From: Candidatus Avelusimicrobium ruminicola
GTDB lineage: Bacteria > Elusimicrobiota > Elusimicrobia > Elusimicrobiales > Elusimicrobiaceae
Length of the DNA: 12,755 bases
Reading direction: 5' to 3'
Assembly (NCBI GenBank): GCA_900319885.1
Contig: ONQH01000050.1
Location: 1-12,755 of the forward strand
Part shown: piece by piece, positions 7,462-12,755 of the stretch
Layout of the letters: each line of letters begins with the position of its first letter
Position numbering within the stretch: position 1 is the first letter of the stretch
Notes under the pieces: generated by a model
The model's input: the letters and a program-made list of their open reading frames with translations, nothing else
The model's database searches: none
What the model was told of the DNA's origin: nothing
Translations under genes and position numbers: made by a program

Positions 7462-8277
7462 ATGAAGTATTTTACTGTACTGTTAGGGATGATTTGTTTG
7501 AGTATGGCGGCTTGTAAAAAGCAAGACCAGCCAACCCATCCGGCCCCGGTACACTCCCGAGCGGATATTTCCATTACCCAGCAGGATATGCAGCACGCGC
7601 TAAGTCTGTTGGACGAAAAAGACCAACAGTTTGCCCAAACTTCTTTTGGCAAGCAAAATCTATTACAAATTTTACTGCGTGAAAAATTGATTTTACAAGA
7701 TGCACGCGACACCGGATTCACCCACGACAAAGATTATCAGGAGGCGCTGAAACAAAAACGCGCCCAGTTAGATAGCATCTACGAGCAATTTGCCCAAGAA
7801 GCGTTGATTCGCACCTGGTATGAAAAAAACGGGAAGGAATTGGAACCTTCCGAACAAGAAATTAAAGCCTACTATAAAAAATATCCCTATGAAATGACCA
7901 TTAAGCAAATCATTATGGATAACGCGCAAACGGCCGACCAAACACTACGCATCTTAAAAGGATCCCCCGCCCGGTGGAAGGAAATGTCGCGCCAGCATAA
8001 TATCGCGCCCGCGTCTTTGCAAACGCTTACTTTTATGCCCGGGGAATATTTAGATAATTTAGAAGCCGTAGCGGCCAACTCTCCCACCGGTAAAGTGCAA
8101 GGCTTCTTCAAAACTCCGCAAGGATTTCATATAATAATGAAAACAGGGGAAAACCGGCTTAGTTTGGAACAAGCCACCCCACGTATCAAACAGATTCTTC
8201 AAAATCAGCATTTGGACGAACTGTTGGATACCTTGAAACAACAATACGAGGTTAACATTTATGAAGAAAACAAATAG
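7462..8277 (+). CDS. SurA/PrsA-like lipoprotein with degenerate PpiC domain
   Basis: A 271-residue exported protein. The N-terminus MKYFTVLLGMICLSMAAC is a lipoprotein signal, with the acceptor cysteine at residue 18 in the lipobox MAAC. The mature part begins with charged and polar residues (KKQDQPTHP). Residues from about 34 to 140 are helical and charged, like the SurA/PrsA chaperone domain (NLLQILLREKLILQDARDTG). Residues from about 145 to 232 resemble a parvulin-type peptidyl-prolyl isomerase: it keeps the end block GFFKTPQGFHIIMKTGE but the first half is shortened and lacks the typical IxxxHIL strand, so isomerase activity is doubtful. It probably helps fold or deliver outer-membrane or periplasmic proteins. 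The next gene starts inside its last codons. Assignment to the superfamily is good; the precise role is inferred. Confidence 0.8.
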   Translation: MKYFTVLLGMICLSMAACKKQDQPTHPAPVHSRADISITQQDMQHALSLLDEKDQQFAQTSFGKQNLLQILLREKLILQDARDTGFTHDKDYQEALKQKRAQLDSIYEQFAQEALIRTWYEKNGKELEPSEQEIKAYYKKYPYEMTIKQIIMDNAQTADQTLRILKGSPARWKEMSRQHNIAPASLQTLTFMPGEYLDNLEAVAANSPTGKVQGFFKTPQGFHIIMKTGENRLSLEQATPRIKQILQNQHLDELLDTLKQQYEVNIYEENK

Positions 8278-9457
8278 TATCTTAGCTGCGTTATTGCTGG
8301 CGGCCTGCTGTGTAAGTGCCCAAGCCAAAGTAATGGAATCTTCCGTGGCTACCGTCAATGGCAAACCGATCCTAGCCTCTGAATATGATTCCTATTTGCA
8401 AAGCGTGGTAGAACAGTACGAAGCCACCGCTCCCCAAGTGCTAGAACGCCCTTATGCCAAAGATATTTTGGGCAAAGAAGTGCTTAGAGATTTAGTTTCC
8501 AAAGAACTGGTCTACCAAGCCGCCGAAGAAGCCAAAATCACCGTTAAAGATTCCGAATTGGACGAAGGGTTGGCCGAAATCAAATCCCGTTTTATTGTGG
8601 ACGAAAAAACCGGCAAAGAAGACCCCAAAGGGGCCGAAAAACGCTTTACCGAAGCACTTAAAAAACAAGGCATGAGTTTGAAATCTTACAAGAATAAACT
8701 CTCCAAAGAAATTGCTTCACGCAAATTTTTAGAGCAAGAACTTCAAAAGATGATTAAACCCGTAGAAGAAGCGGACGCCAAAGCCTTGTACGACGAAGTA
8801 CAAGTGGTCCTCAAAAATAATACTAAAAAAATAAAAGAAATGGAAAAAGCCGATCCGCAACATTTGCAAGAAGTACAAGCCATTGCCGCCAAACTGAAAC
8901 AACTCTCTGCCGAACAAGTACGCATTGGGCATATCTATTTAGCCACTACCAAAGATATGAGTGCGGCGGATGTAGCCAAAAAAGCCGAACTGGCCAAAAA
9001 AATTAAAAAAGAGTTAGATGGCGGGATGGATTTCTCTACTGCGGTTAAAACCTATACCGAAGATAAACAAGCCCTAACCACCGGCGGAGATATGATTTTA
9101 ATCAAAGGGATTGCTCCTAAAGAAATTGATGCCAAAGCGTTCTCGCTCGCTGTGGGAAAAGTCAGCGAACCAATTAAAACCGAAGTCGGCTATCACCTCA
9201 TTAAAGTAAAAGAAAAACGGGCTGCGCGCACCATTTCTTATGATGAAATTAAAAATGACTTAGGGCAGTATATCGCCCAAACCCGCATCTTGGAAGCGCA
9301 AGCCAAATTCTTAGGCGATTTAGCCGACAAGGCTGACATCAAAGTAACGAAGGAATTTGAACTGGATAAAGCCATTGCCGCCGAACAAGCCAAAAAAGCG
9401 GAGGCCCCCTCCAAACAAGAGGAAGCCAAACAACCTCAAGCCAAACAGATGAAATAA
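8261..9457 (+). CDS. SurA-like periplasmic peptidyl-prolyl isomerase/chaperone
   Basis: A 398-residue exported foldase. The signal sequence MKKTNSILAALLLAACCVSAQA can be read in two ways: signal peptidase I cleavage after AQA (residue 22), or lipobox LAAC with C16 as the lipidated residue. The mature protein starts SSVATVNGKPILASEYDSYL, the standard SurA N-terminal start, and its helical chaperone region reaches about residue 180. A charged helix (about 180-215) leads to one PpiC/parvulin domain at about 218-320, with VRIGHIYL, TEDKQALTTGGDMILI and GYHLIKVKEKR all matching the family. The last 40 residues are rich in Lys, Ala, Glu and Gln and look disordered. The ATG overlaps the upstream lipoprotein gene by 17 bases and has GAGG nine bases before it, so translation is coupled. 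The protein probably acts in outer-membrane protein biogenesis. Confidence 0.88.
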   Translation: MKKTNSILAALLLAACCVSAQAKVMESSVATVNGKPILASEYDSYLQSVVEQYEATAPQVLERPYAKDILGKEVLRDLVSKELVYQAAEEAKITVKDSELDEGLAEIKSRFIVDEKTGKEDPKGAEKRFTEALKKQGMSLKSYKNKLSKEIASRKFLEQELQKMIKPVEEADAKALYDEVQVVLKNNTKKIKEMEKADPQHLQEVQAIAAKLKQLSAEQVRIGHIYLATTKDMSAADVAKKAELAKKIKKELDGGMDFSTAVKTYTEDKQALTTGGDMILIKGIAPKEIDAKAFSLAVGKVSEPIKTEVGYHLIKVKEKRAARTISYDEIKNDLGQYIAQTRILEAQAKFLGDLADKADIKVTKEFELDKAIAAEQAKKAEAPSKQEEAKQPQAKQMK

Positions 9458-9463
9458 GTTTTT

Positions 9464-9485
9464 ATCCCCCGCGCAAACGGGGGAT
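9464..9485 (+). terminator. GC-rich hairpin between foldase gene and pdxA
   Basis: ATCCCCCG (9464-9471) and CGGGGGAT (9478-9485) form a perfect eight-pair stem with a six-base loop, followed by TATTTTAT. This resembles a rho-independent terminator for the foldase pair, though the T tract is interrupted. The hairpin ends eight bases before the pdxA ATG, and its 3' arm contains GGGGGA, the only purine run that could act as ribosome binding site for pdxA. The stem could therefore also limit pdxA translation. Confidence 0.6.
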
Positions 9486-9493
9486 TATTTTAT

Positions 9494-10423
9494 ATGTCTA
9501 AACCCGTTGTACTCATTACCGCCGGCGACCCTTTAGGGATCGGCCCCGAAATCACCGTTCAAGCACTGCAACATCCGCATGTGCGGCAAGCCTGCGTCCC
9601 GGTTGTCATTGGGGAGCCTCGTTCCCTTACAAAAGCGGGATTTAACACCGGTTTAGCACGGCTACTGCCTATAGATATGCCGGCTGTTTTAACCGGCAAA
9701 CCGCGCCCAACCCAACTTGGAGGGCGTGTAAGTTTCCAAGCGGTAGAAACCGGCATCAAATTGGCTCTTAAAACAGGATTCCCCCTAGTAACCGCACCGA
9801 TTAACAAACAAAGTTGGCGCTTGGCAGGAATCCCGTTTACCGGACACACCGAACTGTTGCGTGCGCGTACAGGAGCGGATGGCCTCATGATGTTTTGCGC
9901 GGGGACAATACGATGTGCGCTAGTGACCGAGCATTTTGCACTGGCAGACGTGCCCCAGTTACTTACGATTAAACGGGTAAAATCTTGCGCAGTCCATTTT
10001 ATAAAAGCGCTTGAAAAGTTAGGTATTGCCTCCCCAAACATAGGGGTATGTGCCCTCAACCCGCACGCCAGTGATGACGGGAAATTCGGTCACGAAGAAA
10101 ATGCGATACTTACCCCGGCAATACGCGCCTTACGCCGCCAAGGATATGCCGTAAAAGGACCGCTCCCCACGGACGCCGCATGGATTGCCCATTTGCACCA
10201 AACGTATGACGGACTGCTTTGTATGTATCATGACCAGGCCCTGTTAGGGTTAAAACTGGCCGCCCGGGAACCGGCCGTACATATCACAGCCGGCTTACCT
10301 TTCTTACGCACCTCCCCCGCACACGGTACCGCTTTTGATATTGCCGGGCAACACAAGGCAGCTCCCCAAAGCATGATTGCCGCTATTCTATTTGCGGCTA
10401 AACACGCGAACCAGCCAAATTAG
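9494..10423 (+). CDS. pdxA: 4-hydroxythreonine-4-phosphate dehydrogenase
   Basis: PdxA oxidises 4-phosphohydroxy-L-threonine with NAD(P)+ in the DXP-dependent route to pyridoxal phosphate, a cytoplasmic reaction. The 309-residue protein starts with the family signature around TAGDPLGIGPEI. It keeps the three metal-binding histidines: H118 in FTGHTE, H191 in NPHASDDG and H246 in MYHDQA. The ending GLPFLRTSPAHGTAFDIAG is also typical. It is slightly shorter than the E. coli enzyme (about 329). One small deviation is the proline-leucine of GDPLG, where GDPAG is usual. No promoter is obvious apart from read-through past the hairpin. It lies downstream of two SurA-like genes, the same order as surA-pdxA in enterobacteria. 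PdxA2-type paralogues acting on other substrates share these motifs, so the substrate is inferred. Confidence 0.92.
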   Translation: MSKPVVLITAGDPLGIGPEITVQALQHPHVRQACVPVVIGEPRSLTKAGFNTGLARLLPIDMPAVLTGKPRPTQLGGRVSFQAVETGIKLALKTGFPLVTAPINKQSWRLAGIPFTGHTELLRARTGADGLMMFCAGTIRCALVTEHFALADVPQLLTIKRVKSCAVHFIKALEKLGIASPNIGVCALNPHASDDGKFGHEENAILTPAIRALRRQGYAVKGPLPTDAAWIAHLHQTYDGLLCMYHDQALLGLKLAAREPAVHITAGLPFLRTSPAHGTAFDIAGQHKAAPQSMIAAILFAAKHANQPN

Positions 10424-10455
10424 CCTCTCCCAATCAATTTTGAGAAAATGAACTA

Positions 10456-10484
10456 CCAGGCAACCTTCTTCATGGGTTGCCTGG
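10456..10484. terminator. Perfect 10-bp hairpin after pdxA
   Basis: CCAGGCAACC (10456-10465) and GGTTGCCTGG (10475-10484) are perfect inverted repeats around a nine-base loop in the gap between pdxA and birA. On the plus strand no T run follows (CACCGTCTTAAAATT), so as a terminator it is imperfect. Its 3' arm contains the probable -35 hexamer of the birA promoter. It could be a weak terminator, a transcript-stabilising stem or a binding site for a dimeric repressor. Confidence 0.5.
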
Positions 10485-10506
10485 CACCGTCTTAAAATTA
10501 TATAAT
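10477..10506 (+). promoter_or_regulatory. Promoter of the birA-oadG-carboxyltransferase operon
   Basis: TTGCCT (10477-10482) and a perfect TATAAT (10501-10506) are 18 bases apart. Transcription would start near 10513, giving a leader of about 11 bases before the birA ATG at 10524 that holds only a weak TAGG as ribosome binding site. The -35 hexamer is inside the right arm of the preceding inverted repeat, so any protein bound to that repeat would block the promoter. Confidence 0.6.
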
Positions 10507-10523
10507 GTTATTAATAGGTTTTT

Positions 10524-11228
10524 ATGAGTGACATTTTATATTTTGAGACGTTAAGTTCCACGCAGACGTACCTCAAAGAACACTACAAGCAATTAGATGA
10601 TAGAACCGTCGTGGTCGCCGCCCAGCAAACCGCCGGACGGGGCCGCTTTGACCGCCTGTGGATTAGCCAACCTGGCGGATTGTATTTTTCTATGCTCTTA
10701 AAACCTACGCAATCCAATTTCTTGGCTAATTTAACCCAACTGATGGCTTTGTCTATTTGCCAAGCTGTTGAAAAATACGGAGTTGCCCCCAACCTCAAAT
10801 GGCCCAATGACGTGCAAGTAAACGGTAAAAAACTATGCGGTATTTTAAGTGAAGCGGTTGCACAAGACGGACACATTGCCTGTATTATGCTGGGGGTGGG
10901 AATAAATATCGCCCAAAAAGATTTATCCCACGTAGGGCAACCGGCTGTTTCTCTCTATGAATTAGGCGTTCGTGTTGATAAAGAAGTCTTTTTGCAAGAA
11001 GTATTAAATTTATTTTTCCAACGTTACCAGGCTGTTTTGACCCAAGGTTTTGAGGTCCTACGCACGGCCTATATAGAGCGTTTCCCGTTCTTGGGTAAAC
11101 AAATTGCCATTAAAAACGGGACCGCCGCTTTAAGCGGAATTGCACAAGATTTATCCCCGCGGGGCACGCTGCTAGTACAAACCAACAGCGGCCTGCAGGA
11201 AATTTTAATAGGAGACTTACAAGTATGA
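10524..11228 (+). CDS. birA: Biotin--protein ligase (monofunctional, no DNA-binding domain)
   Basis: The enzyme activates biotin with ATP and attaches it to the carrier-domain lysine of biotin-dependent carboxylases or decarboxylases. The 234-residue sequence opens with ILYFETLSSTQTYLKEH, then has the nucleotide and biotin loop G38-R-G-R-F-D-R44, K92-W-P-N-D-V97, K103 in KKLCGIL (equivalent to the biotinyl-AMP-binding lysine) and GVGINI at 124-129. A small C-terminal domain (about 185-234) follows. It lacks the N-terminal winged helix of E. coli BirA, so it should not itself repress transcription. Its TGA overlaps the ATG of the next gene (ATGA at 11225-11228), which couples its translation to that of the membrane subunit of a biotin enzyme, so the likely client is encoded in the same operon. 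Confidence 0.92.
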   Translation: MSDILYFETLSSTQTYLKEHYKQLDDRTVVVAAQQTAGRGRFDRLWISQPGGLYFSMLLKPTQSNFLANLTQLMALSICQAVEKYGVAPNLKWPNDVQVNGKKLCGILSEAVAQDGHIACIMLGVGINIAQKDLSHVGQPAVSLYELGVRVDKEVFLQEVLNLFFQRYQAVLTQGFEVLRTAYIERFPFLGKQIAIKNGTAALSGIAQDLSPRGTLLVQTNSGLQEILIGDLQV

Positions 11229-11440
11229 GTGAAAGTTTAATTGCACAAGCCGGCAACATCACCGTTATTGGGATGTTGGTTGTGTTTGTATTTTTGGTAA
11301 TTCTCATCGGTATGATGAAATTATTAGGCATTGCGGTAGCCGCCATGGAAAAATATTTCCCGCAGACCGTACCCGCTATGCAAGACAATGCCCTTATTGC
11401 GCTAGCCATTGCCGCAGCCAAAAGATTTCAAGGTAAATAG
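11225..11440 (+). CDS. Small membrane subunit, OadG (oxaloacetate decarboxylase gamma)-like
   Basis: A 71-residue protein with one strongly hydrophobic segment at about residues 12-36 (ITVIGMLVVFVFLVILIGMM), followed by a helix with KLLGIAVAAMEKYFP and a soluble tail ending in AAAKRFQGK. This is the layout of OadG/MmdD-type subunits, which anchor the carboxyltransferase and beta subunits of sodium-pumping decarboxylases in the inner membrane and stabilise the complex. The short length and low complexity make the family call depend partly on context: it sits between birA and a biotin-dependent carboxyltransferase. GGAG at 11211-11214, ten bases before the ATG, lies within birA, and the start overlaps the birA stop. 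No beta (ion-translocating) subunit is visible in this window; it might lie further downstream. Confidence 0.75.
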   Translation: MSESLIAQAGNITVIGMLVVFVFLVILIGMMKLLGIAVAAMEKYFPQTVPAMQDNALIALAIAAAKRFQGK

Positions 11441-11451
11441 GAGAAAAATTT

Positions 11452-12755
11452 ATGAAAAAAATTAACTTTATGCTTACCGCGTTTCGTGACGGATTTCAAT
11501 CCGTCTATGGGGCGCGCGTCTTAACCAAAGACTTTATGCCCGCCGTAGAAGCTGCCAAACATGCCGGTATTAACCACATGGAATTTGGCGGTGGGGCGCG
11601 TTTCCAAGCGTTATTCTTCTACTGCAACGAAAATGCTTTTGACATGATGGATACCTTCCGCAAAACGGCCGGACCGGATGCCAACTTGCAAACCCTCGCC
11701 CGCGGGGTAAACGTAGTAGGGTTAGATAGCCAACCTTCCGACGTAATTAAAGCCCATGCCCAACTATTTAAGAAACATGGCACCACTACCATCCGCAACT
11801 TTGATGCCCTTAACGACGTCAACAATTTAATCTATTCCGGTAAATGCATCCACGAAGCCGGCCTAAAACACGAAATTTGTGTGACTATGATGTCCTTGGC
11901 CCCCGGCTGGGATACTACCGGTCAAATTCACAATGAAATTTTCTACGAAAAAATCTTACGCCAAATTTTGGATTCCGGTGTGCCGTTTGATTCCGTTTGT
12001 TTCAAAGATGCCTCCGGCACTTCCACGCCGCACACCGTTGGCAAAACGATGGCGATGGCCCGCAAATTGTTACCCAAAGGTACCAAAATTGTGTTTCACA
12101 CACACGAAACAGCCGGCAACGCCATTGCTTGCTGCCTAGCCGCTATTGAAAACGGAGCCGACAGTTTAGACCTTTCCATGCAACCGGTTTCCGGCGGCAC
12201 CTGCCAACCCGACATTTTGACCATGTGGCACGCCTTACGCGGAACCGAATATACGCTGGATATTGACCCCAAGAAAATCCAAGAAGCAGAAAACGTATTC
12301 AAAGATTGCATGGCCAAATATTTCTTACCACCCGAGGCCACATCCGTCAACCCGATTATTCCGTTCTCTCCGTTGCCCGGCGGTGCCTTAACTGCCAATA
12401 CGCAAATGATGCGCGACAACGGCACCTTTGACAAATTCCCCGAAGTAGTAAAAGCCATGGGCGAATGTGTGAAACTCGGCGGATTTGGAACTTCGGTCAC
12501 GCCTGTTTCCCAATTCTATTTCCAACAAGCCTACTCCAACGTAATGGCCGGCCCGTGGAAGAAAATCACCCCCGGCTATGGCAAAATGGTACTGGGCTAT
12601 TTCGGCAAAACCCCGGTGGAACCGGATCCGAAAGTAGTCAAAATTGCCAGCGAACAATTAGGGCTGGAACCGACTAAAAAGACGGTACTGGAAATCAACA
12701 ATGCCGACCCGAAAAAAGGCCTCAAAGTAGCCGAAGTCAAACTTAAAGAAGCGGG
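11452..12755 (+). CDS. Biotin-dependent carboxyltransferase subunit (OadA/PycB/5S-like), 3' end outside window
   Basis: The frame opens at ATG 11452 and runs 434 codons to the window edge without a stop. AGGAG at 11439-11443, overlapping the stop of the previous gene, is a strong ribosome binding site eight bases away. The protein is an HMGL-like TIM barrel carboxyltransferase, which moves CO2 between a keto acid such as oxaloacetate or pyruvate and biotin. Metal and catalytic residues are visible: D13 in FRDGFQS, K185 in CFKDASG (the lysine that is carboxylated in relatives) and H216/H218 in FHTHETAG, with SLDLSMQPVSGG after it. The PYC_OADA conserved region follows, with LPGGALTANTQMM and GTSVTPVSQFY. 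The usual biotinyl domain would come after the last visible residues, or be a separate gene. With OadG next door, a sodium-pumping oxaloacetate decarboxylase is the best guess; the exact substrate is not settled. Confidence 0.88.
   Translation, partial: MKKINFMLTAFRDGFQSVYGARVLTKDFMPAVEAAKHAGINHMEFGGGARFQALFFYCNENAFDMMDTFRKTAGPDANLQTLARGVNVVGLDSQPSDVIKAHAQLFKKHGTTTIRNFDALNDVNNLIYSGKCIHEAGLKHEICVTMMSLAPGWDTTGQIHNEIFYEKILRQILDSGVPFDSVCFKDASGTSTPHTVGKTMAMARKLLPKGTKIVFHTHETAGNAIACCLAAIENGADSLDLSMQPVSGGTCQPDILTMWHALRGTEYTLDIDPKKIQEAENVFKDCMAKYFLPPEATSVNPIIPFSPLPGGALTANTQMMRDNGTFDKFPEVVKAMGECVKLGGFGTSVTPVSQFYFQQAYSNVMAGPWKKITPGYGKMVLGYFGKTPVEPDPKVVKIASEQLGLEPTKKTVLEINNADPKKGLKVAEVKLKEA

Noticed and set aside
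9559..10059. Minus-strand open frame of 166 codons inside pdxA
   Set aside because: It is long, but it lies entirely within a convincing PdxA with all metal ligands, and its translation resembles no protein family.
12096..12657. Minus-strand open frames opposite the carboxyltransferase
   Set aside because: They are antisense to a conserved enzyme with intact catalytic residues and reflect codon bias of the real gene.

Overview
The window is a dense stretch of chromosome from a Gram-negative (diderm), probably anaerobic bacterium. A Lol-type lipoprotein signal, SurA-like periplasmic chaperones, a class A penicillin-binding protein and a membrane-anchored biotin decarboxylase support this. I have no marker that fixes the phylum. 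The gene content would suit an Elusimicrobiota-like gut or sediment anaerobe, but that is only a weak impression. There are no rRNAs, tRNAs, CRISPR arrays or insertion sequences, and no gap over 300 bases.

Layout. On the minus strand (positions 2145 down to 1) lies a compact operon: a soluble PAS-type histidine kinase, a NarL/LuxR-type response regulator and the start of rsmD, which is cut by the window edge. A 98-base divergent region (2146-2243) separates it from everything else, which is on the plus strand. The plus strand runs: penicillin-binding protein 1A (2244-4376); mfd, which is broken into two overlapping frames (4386-7049 and 6979-7449); a SurA/PrsA-like lipoprotein (7462-8277) overlapping a second SurA-like foldase (8261-9457); a strong hairpin; pdxA (9494-10423); another hairpin merged with a promoter; then birA (10524-11228), an OadG-like small membrane subunit (11225-11440) and a biotin-dependent carboxyltransferase (11452 to the window end).

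How the genes work together. The last three genes form a logical unit: a biotin protein ligase with the membrane subunit and carboxyltransferase of a sodium-pumping decarboxylase (or related carboxylase) that needs biotin on its carrier domain. The paired foldases followed by pdxA recall the surA-pdxA order of enterobacteria. PBP1A and the foldases both serve the cell envelope. Mfd, RsmD and PdxA are housekeeping functions.

The most notable observation is the mfd lesion. About 35 conserved residues after the GAGELLG motif are missing and the frame shifts, yet the C-terminal domain remains open behind a well-placed Shine-Dalgarno sequence and a GTG. Secondary observations are two extended -10 promoters placed so close to their ATG that the transcripts would be leaderless, and two hairpins that overlap expression signals. 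I found no evidence for an entirely new multi-gene system.
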